From positions 1 to 63,753 of the forward strand of contig JAISLT010000033.1 in the NCBI GenBank assembly GCA_031277165.1: DNA of 63,753 nucleotides, read 5' to 3'. Under the pieces are notes generated by a model, which saw nothing but the letters and a program-made list of their open reading frames with translations, was not told the origin of the DNA and did no database searches. Below, piece by piece: positions 8,523-17,365 of this stretch (the first letter of the stretch is position 1; every line of letters begins with the position of its first letter). The position numbers and the translations under genes are program-made. The stretch comes from Spirochaetaceae bacterium. Its GTDB lineage: Bacteria; Spirochaetota; Spirochaetia; Treponematales; Breznakiellaceae.

Positions 8523-9836
8523 CTATTTTTTATGCCGGCGGTCCAGTTCGGCAAACACCTCTTCCACCGTTACGGCTTTTCTGGTCATAAGGGCCGTGGT
8601 AAAGTACAGCAGATCCGCCGCTTCCCAGATTAGCTCCTGCCGGGTCTTGGCGGTACACAGTTCTTCCGCCTCTTCCATAATCTTCTCCCGGACCAGTTCG
8701 TCGTCCAGGGTGGCGGTATACGATCCGGGCCGGGGTTCACGGAACCGTTCGGCGATTATCCCCTGAAGGTATTCCCAGGTATAGCGGCGGTTAAGGGAAA
8801 AGCAGGACCATGCACCGGTGTGGCACACGGGCCCGGCGGGTTCCACCACCGCCAATACCGCATCCCTGTCGCAGTCCGCCCGAAGCCGGCGAATTTTTAG
8901 GACATTGCCCGAATGTTCACCCTTCATCCAGAGCCTTTGCCTCGTCCGGCTGTAAAAGCAAAGGTTTCCCCTGGCAAAGCTTTCGGCCAGGGCCTGGTGG
9001 TCCGCATAGCCCGTCATAAGAACCTGGCCGTCCACACTTTGGGCGATCACCGGGATAAGTCCCCCCTCAAGTTTTTTCCAGTTAAGGGAACAGATAAACG
9101 CGGCGGCCAAATCTATGGCCCCGGTATAGAGGGCCATGCCAAGCTGTACGTCGCAGTCCAGGGCCCCCAGGTTTTCCACCTCGGCCAGGGAAGAAACCCC
9201 GCCGGCGGCGGTGATCCGGCAGCCCCCGCCCAGGGCCTCCTTAAGGCCCCGGACCGGCTCCAGGTCTATGCCCGTCATGGTTCCTTCCCTATCCACGCAG
9301 GTAAAAAGCAGTTCCGACGCATAGGAAGCGGCCTCTGCGGCGGTTTCAACCAAGGGGAGTCCCGTGGGGGTTTTCCACCCGTCCACGACAATTTCGTAGG
9401 TACCGCCCCCACCGGTTTTGGGGGTAATTTTTTTTGCGTCCACGGCGATGATGATCCGCTCCCGGCCTATGCTCTTTTCCAGGGCGGCAAGGAATTCCCT
9501 GTTTAGTGCAAATCCCCCTTCGCTGTGTTGGGGGTCCCGAAAGGCCCGGGAGCCCACAATAAGTTTTTCCGCCCCCAGACTTACCAGTTCCTTTGCCGCC
9601 TCCGGCGTTCTAAGACCACCGCCGACCCTGCACTGGGCCCTGCGGAGCAGGGGTTTTATCATTTCAAGGTTGCTCCCCTTCCCCATGGCCGCATCCAGGT
9701 CTATGACCGCAACTTCCCCGTACCGGTCAAATTCTTCCGCCAGCACTTCGGCATCATCCCGCTGTAAAACCAACTGCGAACCCTGTTTAAGCTGGACCAC
9801 TTTTCCGCCCTGTATGTCTATCGATGCAATAACCAC
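8523..9836 (-). CDS. HisA-HisI-HisE three-domain fusion
   Basis: One 437-residue chain carrying three histidine-pathway enzymes. Residues 1 to about 252 are HisA (ProFAR isomerase): general acid/base Asp about 7 in ASIDIQGGKVVQL, VGGGLRTPE, Asp about 133 in IIAVDAKK, AAGGVSS. Residues about 255-346 are HisI (PR-AMP cyclohydrolase): WMKGEHSGN, metal ligands in DCDRD and VCHTGAWSCF. Residues about 350-437 are HisE (PR-ATP pyrophosphatase): EKIMEEAEEL and WEAADLLYFTTALM. So steps 2, 3 and 4 act in one protein. HisIE fusions are common; the added HisA domain is what stands out. All catalytic motifs appear intact. It follows hisF with a 72-base gap. Confidence 0.93.
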   Translation of the reverse strand: MVIASIDIQGGKVVQLKQGSQLVLQRDDAEVLAEEFDRYGEVAVIDLDAAMGKGSNLEMIKPLLRRAQCRVGGGLRTPEAAKELVSLGAEKLIVGSRAFRDPQHSEGGFALNREFLAALEKSIGRERIIIAVDAKKITPKTGGGGTYEIVVDGWKTPTGLPLVETAAEAASYASELLFTCVDREGTMTGIDLEPVRGLKEALGGGCRITAAGGVSSLAEVENLGALDCDVQLGMALYTGAIDLAAAFICSLNWKKLEGGLIPVIAQSVDGQVLMTGYADHQALAESFARGNLCFYSRTRQRLWMKGEHSGNVLKIRRLRADCDRDAVLAVVEPAGPVCHTGAWSCFSLNRRYTWEYLQGIIAERFREPRPGSYTATLDDELVREKIMEEAEELCTAKTRQELIWEAADLLYFTTALMTRKAVTVEEVFAELDRRHKK

Positions 9837-9908
9837 TGTTACATTCCCCGTTTTACCGATTTGATCCCCCGCCCGGCGGTTTTTGGAACCCCCGGCGCCG
9901 TTTTGGCC

Positions 9909-10688
9909 TTACCATCTAACACAGACCCCCCGTGACTGGGCGTGTTTTTTTATTTCCCCCAGGGTGGTCTTCCCGTAATGGAGCATGGAGGCCACCAGGG
10001 CTGCGTCGGCGTTTCCCCAATCTTCGCCGGCGCCGGGGGGAAGAAGAACCCCGGCTATTTGATCCAGGTTTCCCGCACCACCGGAGGCAATAACCGGCAC
10101 CGGCACCGCTTCAAGGATCCGCCTGGTCAGTTCCAGATCGTACCCCGCGCCGGTGCCGTCGGCATCAATGGAATTAAGCAGTATCTCCCCCGCCCCAAGT
10201 TCCACCGCCCGCCGCGCCCATTGGACGGCGTCAAGGCCCGTATCGGTTCTGCCGCCGTGGGAATAGGCATGCCAGCACGCCGGGCCGGAACGGGCGGCGT
10301 CGATGGAAAGTACCACGCATTGGCTGCCATAGGCCCGGGCCATTTCCGAAAGCAGCCGGGGCCTTTGCAGCGCGGCGGTACAGACAGAAACCTTATCGGC
10401 CCCGGCGTTCATTGCCTCCCTCATGTCCTCCACGGTCCGTATGCCCCCGCCGACACAGAGGGGGATAAATACCTCGGCGGCAACCTGCCTTACCACATCA
10501 AGAAGGGTGGCCCGGCTTTTATAGGAAGCGCCGATGTCAAGGAAGGTAAGTTCGTCGGCCCCTTCGCCGTTGTAACGCCGGGCCATCTCCACCGGGTCCC
10601 CCGCATCCTGTATGCCCTTAAATTTAACTCCCTTAACAACCCGGCCATCGTCCACATCCAGACAGGGGATAATCCGTTTCGCCTGCAT
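9909..10688 (-). CDS. hisF: Imidazole glycerol phosphate synthase, cyclase subunit
   Basis: Uses ammonia from HisH to convert PRFAR into IGP and AICAR. TIM barrel of 259 residues with catalytic Asp11 in [14 protein letters not shown] and the second Asp in [11 protein letters not shown]; also [17 protein letters not shown] and [12 protein letters not shown] chose the ATG at 10688, which has AAGGAG 5 bases upstream; an in-frame GTG two codons earlier overlaps that site. The C-terminus (QSRGVCVRW) is normal. It lies 13 bases after hisH, consistent with a heterodimer made from one message. The linked AICAR product joins purine synthesis. Confidence 0.96.
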   Translation of the reverse strand: MQAKRIIPCLDVDDGRVVKGVKFKGIQDAGDPVEMARRYNGEGADELTFLDIGASYKSRATLLDVVRQVAAEVFIPLCVGGGIRTVEDMREAMNAGADKVSVCTAALQRPRLLSEMARAYGSQCVVLSIDAARSGPACWHAYSHGGRTDTGLDAVQWARRAVELGAGEILLNSIDADGTGAGYDLELTRRILEAVPVPVIASGGAGNLDQIAGVLLPPGAGEDWGNADAALVASMLHYGKTTLGEIKKHAQSRGVCVRW

Positions 10689-10701
10689 TGACACTCCTTC
10701 C

Positions 10702-11436
10702 TTAGGGGGATCCCCGGGCCCAATTTTCCAGCAGCTGCAGCCCCACGGCGCCGGATTTTTCCGGGTGAAACTGCACCGCCGCCAATTCCCCCCGTTCTAT
10801 CGCGGAACAGTACCGTACATAGTATTCAGTTTCCGCGGCGCTTACCGTATCGTCCAGGGGCGCATAGTACGAGTGAATGTAATAAAAGAAAGAATTGTCC
10901 GGCAGGCCCCGGAAAAGCCGGGAACCCCGCCGGGGAAGGGTCTGGTTCCAGCCAATCTGGGGAATCTTACGCCCCGGAAAACGCCGGATAATTCCCCCTA
11001 TAAGCCCCAGGCCTTTAACTGCTTCGGCGGCTTCCGCTTTGCCCCTCGGGCGGTCAACTTCGGCGGTGTTTGCTTCGCCGGCACCATCCGGCCCGGATGC
11101 TTCCGCCTGGCCGGTATAACCGGCCTCTTCGGAGTATTCAAACAGAAGCTGAAGGCCGATGCAGATTCCCAGGAAGGGTCTGTCCGCGGCGATCCATTCC
11201 CCCAGGGCCGCCGCATAGCCGGATTTCTCCAGGGCCTCCATGGCGGTGGCAAAATGGCCGTCCCCGGGAAAGATGATCCGGTCAAAGGGGGAAGCCCCGG
11301 CGGTTCCGTCCCCGGCCACGGCCAGTTCCTCCGGGCCGGCGGCAAACCGGGCGGAAAGACCCAGCCGGGCTAGGGCATTCATTACCGAACCAAGGTTTCC
11401 CGCTCCGTAATTGATAACGCCGGTAAGACCCCCCAT
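10702..11436 (-). CDS. hisH: Imidazole glycerol phosphate synthase, glutamine amidotransferase subunit
   Basis: Hydrolyses glutamine and passes ammonia to HisF. The class I amidotransferase triad is visible: nucleophile Cys about 92 in [17 protein letters not shown], and His about 224 with Glu about 226 in VQFHPEKSG. At 244 residues it is about 40 longer than usual. The excess is a low-complexity Ala/Glu/Gly segment at residues about 103-140, directly after the nucleophile helix and before GLGLIGG. Its start codon overlaps the hisB stop (TAATG), indicating coupled translation. Position, motifs and partner make the call firm; the effect of the insertion is unknown. Confidence 0.95.
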   Translation of the reverse strand: MGGLTGVINYGAGNLGSVMNALARLGLSARFAAGPEELAVAGDGTAGASPFDRIIFPGDGHFATAMEALEKSGYAAALGEWIAADRPFLGICIGLQLLFEYSEEAGYTGQAEASGPDGAGEANTAEVDRPRGKAEAAEAVKGLGLIGGIIRRFPGRKIPQIGWNQTLPRRGSRLFRGLPDNSFFYYIHSYYAPLDDTVSAAETEYYVRYCSAIERGELAAVQFHPEKSGAVGLQLLENWARGSP

Positions 11437-12113
11437 TAAGCCAATACCCCCGGAAGGCCCGGCGAAGCCAAAACACCCTTGGTGGAGGGGATCGCATCCC
11501 GTCCCCGGGGATCTATCCCGCAGGCCTCCCGCAGGGCCCGGGCCGCCGCCTTAAAGAGGGCCTCGATCTTATGGTGATCACTGCGGCCCCGGAGTACATC
11601 CAGGTGCAGGGCGCAGCCGCAGGCGCCGGTAAAACCATGCCAGAAGTCTTCCACCGTACCGGTTTGGAAAGCGCCGGAAAAATACTCCCGCGGGGAACCA
11701 CCGGGGGCCGGAGAGAAAGCGGCCCCTGCCACCAGGGGAATTCCCGAAAGGTCCCCGTTAAAAACCAGAAAGGGCCGCCCGGAAAGGTCCACCGCCGCCC
11801 GGACCAGGGTTTCGTCCATAGGATACAGGCAGCTTCCAACCCGGCGTATGCCCCGCTTGTCTCCCAGGGCCCGGTCAAAACACTGTCCCAGGACAATGCC
11901 CGTATCCTCCACCAGATGGTGTTGATCAACCTCCAGATCTCCCCGGGCTTTTATATCCAGATCAAAAAAGCCGTGTTTGGCAAAGGTACTAAACATGTGG
12001 GCCATGAAACCGATGGGGTAGTCCTGTGTTAGCACCCCGGTTCCGTCCAGATTAAGGCGCAGGGTAATATCCGTTTCCCCTGTTTTCCGGTGCAGTTCCG
12101 CCGTTCTTTCCAT
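11436..12113 (-). CDS. hisB: Imidazoleglycerol-phosphate dehydratase
   Basis: Dehydrates IGP to imidazole acetol phosphate. From the ATG at 12113 it is 225 residues. The N-terminus reads TAELHRKTGETDITLRLNLDG, matching the family start, and the two Mn-binding histidine motifs are present as DQHHLVEDTGIVLGQ and, near the C-terminus, RSDHHKIEALFKAAARAL. It is the short, dehydratase-only HisB without the phosphatase domain. An ATG 12 codons earlier (12149) keeps the frame open but would add a non-conserved leader; AGGGGG sits 7 bases before the chosen start. It lies between hisG and hisH in the operon. Confidence 0.94.
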   Translation of the reverse strand: MERTAELHRKTGETDITLRLNLDGTGVLTQDYPIGFMAHMFSTFAKHGFFDLDIKARGDLEVDQHHLVEDTGIVLGQCFDRALGDKRGIRRVGSCLYPMDETLVRAAVDLSGRPFLVFNGDLSGIPLVAGAAFSPAPGGSPREYFSGAFQTGTVEDFWHGFTGACGCALHLDVLRGRSDHHKIEALFKAAARALREACGIDPRGRDAIPSTKGVLASPGLPGVLA

Positions 12114-12225
12114 GCTTACCCCCTGTGGCCGGGGCAGAAAATTTTCCATGGACAGAAAATCCCCCCGGGCCAGCCCGGCAGTTTTCGCTGTTTGTCCGCC
12201 CCTGAATTATTAAAACCTTCCCTTG

Positions 12226-13080
12226 TCATGGTACAACCTTGCGGAGATCGTATTCTACAATATCCCCGGCGCCAAGTTTTTTTAGCCGGGGAATAAGGCC
12301 GGGGATCTCGTCTTTTTTTACGGCGATCTTCACCGCATAGCCCTTTTCGCCGTAGAGGGGAGAAACCGTGGGGCTTCGCATGGCGGGAAGGGATGGAACA
12401 ATTTCTTCAAACCCCTGTTTGGGAAAATTCATCTCGAGCATTACCCTTTCCCTGCCGTCCAGTACCGCCTTAAAAAGCATGGCCAGCTCTTCAATACGGC
12501 TTCGTTTTTCCCGGTTTTCCAGGGCCGCCTTGGAAACCACAAACCGGGTGGAAGATTCAAGGATGGCCGCCACAATACGCAGCCCGTTATCCTGCAGGGT
12601 TTGGCCGGTGGAGGTATTGTCGATGATCATGTCCGCATCATCCGGGGGAAAGACCTCGGTGGCTCCATAGGTGCGGAGGATGCGGTAATCATAACCCTGT
12701 TTTTTTAGCCATGAACCGGCCAAATTCACATATTCGGTGGCCACCACCAGCTTTTTTTTTCTAAGGGCCTGCTCGTCCAGTTCCGCAGGCACCGCCGCCA
12801 CTATTCTGACCCGGTCAAAGCCCAGATCCAGCATCTCCTGGACATCCGCGGCGCTTTCCAGTATCCAATCCACGCCGGTAAAGCCCGCATCGTGGCTGCC
12901 CAATTCCAGCAGCTCCCCCACATTCTGGGGCTTCATAATTTTAGCGTCCAGCCAGTCCGCGGCAACCCTGGGTCTATAGGTCCGGTCCGTCATGGCCAGG
13001 GGGAATCCTGCCTCGGCAAAAAGACGGGAAACATTCTCGAATATCCGGCCCTTGGGAATTAGAATCCGCAGTTTTTCCAT
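12226..13080 (-). CDS. hisG: ATP phosphoribosyltransferase, long form
   Basis: First, feedback-controlled step of histidine synthesis: ATP plus PRPP to PR-ATP. The 284-residue length is that of the long hexameric form with a C-terminal ACT-like histidine-binding domain, so no HisZ partner is expected. Visible motifs are LRILIPKGRIFENV, GVDWILESAADV and the PRPP loop DMIIDNTSTGQTLQDNGL. The C-terminal part (MRSPTVSPLYGEKGYAVKIA) fits the regulatory domain. It is the promoter-proximal gene of hisG-hisB-hisH-hisF-hisA/I/E; hisD and hisC are not in the window. Confidence 0.95.
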   Translation of the reverse strand: MEKLRILIPKGRIFENVSRLFAEAGFPLAMTDRTYRPRVAADWLDAKIMKPQNVGELLELGSHDAGFTGVDWILESAADVQEMLDLGFDRVRIVAAVPAELDEQALRKKKLVVATEYVNLAGSWLKKQGYDYRILRTYGATEVFPPDDADMIIDNTSTGQTLQDNGLRIVAAILESSTRFVVSKAALENREKRSRIEELAMLFKAVLDGRERVMLEMNFPKQGFEEIVPSLPAMRSPTVSPLYGEKGYAVKIAVKKDEIPGLIPRLKKLGAGDIVEYDLRKVVP

Positions 13081-13095
13081 ACCGGTTTGATAGTA

Positions 13096-14490
13096 TCACA
13101 GGCGGCGTTCTTTGGGTAGAAGTTCAAAGAAGGTTTCCGCCCTTAATCCGGTAAGTTCATGGAACTGTTTTTGCAGGACCCGGCTGCGCATGCCAAAGAT
13201 CCCCGGGTTTTCCGCAAGAAAATCCAGGACCGGATCGGTGTAATCTTCCCCGGATTTGCCCAGGGCGGCCAGGCGCAATTTATGGTACCCCGTATACCAG
13301 GGTTTGATATATTCCATAAAATACCGGTCCGTTTCCTCCGGCCTTTGCTGGAGCAGGTAGGCCATGGTTTCCGCCGCCAGCAGATTTTGATCCCGGTCCA
13401 CATTATATTCCCGGTAGATAAGGGCGGTCCGGAGGAAATCCTTTTCAAAGGAACTGAGCGAATTAAAGTAATTGATAAAAAGGGTATGAAGTGCCGGCAT
13501 GGTGAACTCCAGGCCATGGACTGTTTCATGGACATAGTACACCGGAAGCCGGCTGCGGGATTCAACGGAGAGCCCTATGAGGGCTCCCTCCCCCGGAACA
13601 ATGGCGTCCCGGTCTATCCGGATGATCCCCTGGGTAAGAAGTATATCCCGCAGAAGGATCTCGCTGTCATTAAGGGGAAAGTTCTGTTTTCCGGCTAAAT
13701 CAAAAAACCGGGCTAAATCCCGGGCCCGGTAATCGTGGGCAAACCAGTCCCTAAGGCCGGCGATGTCTTCGTCCCTGGCCAGGGTACCGGCAAAACCGGG
13801 TTTTTCCGTAAAAAAAGCAAGCCGCTTCAAAAACCGGGATTGGACGGAAAAACCTTCGCTGACCAGGTACAGGATCCGGGGGTACAAATTAAAGGTAAAG
13901 AGCTCATATTCTCTGTTCCGCCAGGTAGAGGGAGGGCTGTACATCATGGTTCCTAGATCGGAGCGGAGGGGGGTCCGGGATCCGCCGGGGGGGCGGAATT
14001 CCACCTGTACGGAAAGGACCTCAAAGCCCTCCCCCACCCTAAGGGATATTTCTTCCGGCAGGGTCTTCCACTGTTCACTATTAAAGACCAGGGGACGGTC
14101 CGTAAAACCCTGGGGGTAAAAATCAAAGTCCCTGGTCCCCGGTTGATCCTGGGATTTCCAGGTTAATTCACCGGCGCCTGTGCCATCCCCGGCATGGTAG
14201 TATACAAGCAGGCTCCACGGTGGAGGCCCGGCGGCGGCGGACTCCAACACCGCATCCCGCCACCGATGGTTAAGACTGATCCTCCACAACCCCGGACTGT
14301 CCTGTTTCCAGTCATAGGGAGGGTCCGGCGCAGGTTTTTCTTCCGCCCCCGGTAAAGGGATGGGCGCGGGGGGGATATTTTTTGGGGGCCGCCCTTCACA
14401 GGAAAAAAGAAATCCCCCGCACCCCAGGCAAAACAGGAGCTTTCCCAGCGGCCATAACCAGGGATGTATCCGGGATGGGGTTTGTACCAT
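13096..14490 (-). CDS. Lipoprotein with HExxH metallopeptidase-like motif
   Basis: I do not recognise the family. The 464-residue product starts with a hydrophobic segment and a relaxed spirochaetal lipobox (GGFLFSC, Cys about 31), then a Pro-rich linker to about residue 58. The N-terminal half looks beta-rich. The C-terminal half is helical and holds YVHETVHGLEF (His321, Glu322, His325), a zinc-protease HExxH signature, with a candidate third ligand in LAAETMAYLLQQRPEE (Glu about 374). This spacing resembles gluzincin-type peptidases. It ends 15 bases upstream of hisG on the same strand, so it could lead that transcript. Function as a surface or periplasmic peptidase is inference. Confidence 0.7.
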   Translation of the reverse strand: MVQTPSRIHPWLWPLGKLLFCLGCGGFLFSCEGRPPKNIPPAPIPLPGAEEKPAPDPPYDWKQDSPGLWRISLNHRWRDAVLESAAAGPPPWSLLVYYHAGDGTGAGELTWKSQDQPGTRDFDFYPQGFTDRPLVFNSEQWKTLPEEISLRVGEGFEVLSVQVEFRPPGGSRTPLRSDLGTMMYSPPSTWRNREYELFTFNLYPRILYLVSEGFSVQSRFLKRLAFFTEKPGFAGTLARDEDIAGLRDWFAHDYRARDLARFFDLAGKQNFPLNDSEILLRDILLTQGIIRIDRDAIVPGEGALIGLSVESRSRLPVYYVHETVHGLEFTMPALHTLFINYFNSLSSFEKDFLRTALIYREYNVDRDQNLLAAETMAYLLQQRPEETDRYFMEYIKPWYTGYHKLRLAALGKSGEDYTDPVLDFLAENPGIFGMRSRVLQKQFHELTGLRAETFFELLPKERRL

Positions 14491-14603
14491 AGTGCACCCT
14501 TTCCATCATACAGCCGTATACAATACGGCGCTAATTGCGCGCTCAGCAGTTTGTTGCGCTTCGCTCATGGATTGTATAAAAATCCACCAAGTGTACCAGG
14601 CCC
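14491..14603. repeat. Partial hairpin repeat between hydE and the HExxH gene
   Basis: About 110 bases without a gene. From about 14545 it reads cagtttgttgcgcttcgctc and then attgtataaaaatccacc, the left half of the hairpin element at 3913-3988. It lies downstream of the hydE stop and may serve as its terminator or mark an old repeat insertion. Confidence 0.5.
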
Positions 14604-15647
14604 TTAGACAGCCAGAAGCTCCGCCGTGACAGGAACCTTTGAATCCCCCCGGGACATGGAGGGCACAAACCCGGTGGCCCGGACCCGCAGGGACATGCAG
14701 CGGACACATTCGGCGGCTTCGTCCCCGGTACAGATCTTGTTATCGTAGAGGGAATAGAGCTTTCGTACATTCTGGGGAGACAGATTCGGCATAACCACAT
14801 TGGCCCCCGCCATAAGCGCCTGTTCCCGGCCGTCCCCGGAAAGGGTCCCCAGGGCGGTGGTGGCGGGAAGCAGGGTCCGGGGAAGGAGCAGCCGGGTTAG
14901 GGCCACCATCCGCAGGGTAAGGTCCACGCTGCCCGTGGGACAGCCGGCAAAGGGGGTACCCTCCGCGGGGATAAAGGGGCCAATGCCCACCATGTGGGGC
15001 TCCAGATCCTGCAAAAACCGAAGATCCGCCAAAAGACTTTCGGGACTTTGGAAGGGGGTGCCTACCATAAAGCCCGCCCCGGTTTGAAAGCCTATGTCCC
15101 GCAGCGTATACAGACATTCCTTCCGTTCCGAAAGTTTCATCTCCGGGGGATGCATGGCGCTGTAATGGGTTTCATCGGCGGTTTCGTGTCGCAGCAGGTA
15201 GCGGTTTGCCCCGGCGTGGAAAAATTTTTCGTAACTTTCCCGGCTCCGCTCCCCTATGGAAAGGGTAATGGCATGGCGGGGAAATTCCCGGCGAATCAAA
15301 GACAGGATCAGGCATATCCGGTCGTCGGTAAACCAGGGGTCCTCCCCCCCCTGCAGCACAAAGGTTCTAAACCCAAGCCGGTCCCCAATCCGGCAGCATT
15401 CAAGAATCTGGCGGGGATCCAGCCGGTACCGCTGGGCGCAGGGACTGCTCCGTCTGATACCGCAGTAAAAACAGTCGTTCTTGCAGTAGTTGGTAAACTC
15501 AATAAGCCCCCGGAAATACACATCCAAACCGTAATATTCCTCCCGCACCGCCCTGGCCGCGGCAAAGAGTTCCTCCATCTCCTGGGGGTCCCCGGTGGTA
15601 ATATAGTGGAGCAGTTCGTCATCCGTGGGCGCATTAAAAAAACTCAT
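14604..15647 (-). CDS. hydE: [FeFe]-hydrogenase maturase HydE, radical SAM
   Basis: Radical SAM enzyme of H-cluster assembly in the cytoplasm, acting with HydG and HydF to build the diiron subcluster. The 347 residues carry the [4Fe-4S] motif CKNDCFYC (Cys 55, 59, 62) in the HydE/BioB-like context FTNYCKNDCFYCGIRRSS, then QGGEDPWFTDD and HETADETHYSAMHP. Length and order match HydE. GAGGAAAG precedes the ATG. It lies 110 bases after the ABC ATPase gene on the same strand and in the same block as a TM1266-type hydrogenase regulator. hydG is 23 kb away at 38063; hydF and hydrogenase structural genes are not in the window. Confidence 0.93.
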   Translation of the reverse strand: MSFFNAPTDDELLHYITTGDPQEMEELFAAARAVREEYYGLDVYFRGLIEFTNYCKNDCFYCGIRRSSPCAQRYRLDPRQILECCRIGDRLGFRTFVLQGGEDPWFTDDRICLILSLIRREFPRHAITLSIGERSRESYEKFFHAGANRYLLRHETADETHYSAMHPPEMKLSERKECLYTLRDIGFQTGAGFMVGTPFQSPESLLADLRFLQDLEPHMVGIGPFIPAEGTPFAGCPTGSVDLTLRMVALTRLLLPRTLLPATTALGTLSGDGREQALMAGANVVMPNLSPQNVRKLYSLYDNKICTGDEAAECVRCMSLRVRATGFVPSMSRGDSKVPVTAELLAV

Positions 15648-15757
15648 CTTTCCTCTGTCTTAATTCCGATTTTACCCTTACTACTAATATATTGCACTAT
15701 TACCCCCGGCGGTGATTTTATTCGAAGGTCTGGTTTATACCCCGCAGAACCGCAGGT

Positions 15758-16585
15758 TTACGCCCGCTTCGCGGCGTTCATCAGCCCCGTTTCCACGATC
15801 CGGCAATATTCCTGAAACTCCGCGCTCCGGTAATCCCTGGGCCGGGAAAGGGGTATGGGGGTTTCGTCCCCCATGACGCCGTTTTCCATAAGCAGTACCC
15901 GGCTGCCAAGGTACACCGCCTCTTCAATATCGTGGGTTACCAGGATCAGTGTCAAGCCCAGTTCCTGCCACAGCCGGTCAAGCTCCTCCCGCAGCCGGAG
16001 CCGGGTAAGGGAATCGAGGCTGCTAAGGGGCTCGTCCAGCAGGAGGATGTCGGGTTTTCGGCAGAGGCACCGGGCCAGGGCCGCCCGCTGGGCCATGCCG
16101 CCGGACAGATGCCGGGGATAGGCCTGGGGCCACTCCGCCAGGCCCACCAGCGACAGAACCCGGCGTATTTCTTTGTACATTTCCTGCCGTACCCTCCGGC
16201 TGTCCGGGGGCGGAAAGGCCAGGGCCAGGTTCTGCTCCACCGTAAGCCAGGGGAGGAGCCGGGGGTCCTGGAACATAAATCCCAGCTTTGGGCCGGCGCC
16301 CTTGGGGGAGACCCCCGGGCCCGCCGTCCCCTGGGCATATCCGGCCTGGGCCCCTTCTTCGGGGAAAAATTCCACCGTTCCCGAGTCGGGCCTTTCCAAC
16401 CCGGCGATAAGCTTAAGCAGGGTTGTTTTACCACAGCCGCTCCGCCCCAGGATCGCGGTAAGGGCGCCCCCGGCAATGTCCAGGGAACAGCGGTCAAGGG
16501 CCTGAACGGGGGGCCGGGCCTTTGTTGGGGAGGAACCGCCGGGATGGGCGTAGGTTTTACAGAGGGAGCGGATCCTAAGCTGCAC
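15758..16585 (-). CDS. ABC transporter ATPase, nitrate/sulfonate/taurine type
   Basis: ATP-binding subunit of an importer of the SsuB/TauB class. It has Walker A GRSGCGKTT (residues 48-56), Q-loop MFQDPRLLPWLTVEQ, signature LSGGMAQRAALARCL, Walker B ILLLDEPLSSLD and the switch histidine in LVTHDIEEAVYLG. Two family-atypical insertions are seen: a short Pro/Ser-rich loop at about 15-27 and a Gly/Ala/Pro-rich loop at about 77-99 just before the Q-loop. It starts one base after the permease stop, so the two are coupled. The substrate is not readable from the ATPase. Its location beside hydE and a hydrogenase regulator is the notable point. Confidence 0.92.
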   Translation of the reverse strand: MQLRIRSLCKTYAHPGGSSPTKARPPVQALDRCSLDIAGGALTAILGRSGCGKTTLLKLIAGLERPDSGTVEFFPEEGAQAGYAQGTAGPGVSPKGAGPKLGFMFQDPRLLPWLTVEQNLALAFPPPDSRRVRQEMYKEIRRVLSLVGLAEWPQAYPRHLSGGMAQRAALARCLCRKPDILLLDEPLSSLDSLTRLRLREELDRLWQELGLTLILVTHDIEEAVYLGSRVLLMENGVMGDETPIPLSRPRDYRSAEFQEYCRIVETGLMNAAKRA

Positions 16586-16586
16586 C

Positions 16587-17351
16587 TTAAAGGGCCCCCC
16601 ACCCCGTATCGCCGCCGCCGGGGCTTAGTCTGCGAACCGCCAAACGGAGCAGGGTATCGAAACCAAGCCCTAAAAGACCGATGGTGAGGATCCCCACAAA
16701 AACCCGGTCTACCCGGGCCATGGCTTGAGAATCGGTGATAAGATACCCAAGGCCCGATGCGGAGGCAAAGAGCTCCGCCCCCAGCAGGGCCCGCCAGGCA
16801 TAGCCAAAACCAAGCCGCAGGCCGGTAACAATCTGGGGAAGGGCCCCGGGGATTAGCACCGAACGGAGGTGCCGGGGAAAGGAAAGTTCCAAGGATTGGG
16901 AAAGCTCCAGCCAGCGGCTGTCCATGGAGTCGAAGCCCCCCTTGGCGTTAAGGAAAACCGGGAAGAACGTGGCCAGGACAATTACCGCCAGTTTGGAGGC
17001 TTCTCCCAGGCCAAACCACAGGATCAGCAGGGGGATCATCGCCAGGGGCGGTACCGCCCGGATAAGTTCGAAGAGGCCGTGGAAGAGCCGGCGGCACCGG
17101 GTACTTTCATGAAAAGCCAGGGCCAGGGGCAGGGCAAGGCAGGCGCTGATGCAGTACCCCGCCCACACCCGGCCCAGACTGATAAGGATATGCCGCTGCA
17201 GTTCCCCCGTGGAAAGGAGCCGCCCGGCGGCGGCCAGGATCCGTCCGGGGGAGGGGATAAGGTACGGGTTAACCAGATTAAAACCGGAAAGGGCCGCCCA
17301 CGCCGCCGCAAGTACCAGGGGCAGGGCGGTGTAATTTAAAAGTTTCTTCAT
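16587..17351 (-). CDS. ABC transporter permease, SsuC/TauC type
   Basis: Inner-membrane channel subunit of the same importer, 254 residues with about six hydrophobic helices. The cytoplasmic coupling motif of this family is present as a segment about the end of the fourth helix: SLELSFPRHLRSVLIPGALPQ, followed by TGLRLGFGYAWRALLGAELF and ASASGLGYLI, all typical of nitrate/sulfonate/taurine permeases. The start ATG is 14 bases after the binding-protein stop. Together with its neighbours it forms a complete receptor-permease-ATPase set. Confidence 0.92.
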   Translation of the reverse strand: MKKLLNYTALPLVLAAAWAALSGFNLVNPYLIPSPGRILAAAGRLLSTGELQRHILISLGRVWAGYCISACLALPLALAFHESTRCRRLFHGLFELIRAVPPLAMIPLLILWFGLGEASKLAVIVLATFFPVFLNAKGGFDSMDSRWLELSQSLELSFPRHLRSVLIPGALPQIVTGLRLGFGYAWRALLGAELFASASGLGYLITDSQAMARVDRVFVGILTIGLLGLGFDTLLRLAVRRLSPGGGDTGWGAL

Positions 17352-17365
17352 CTGCCCCTAAGGCG

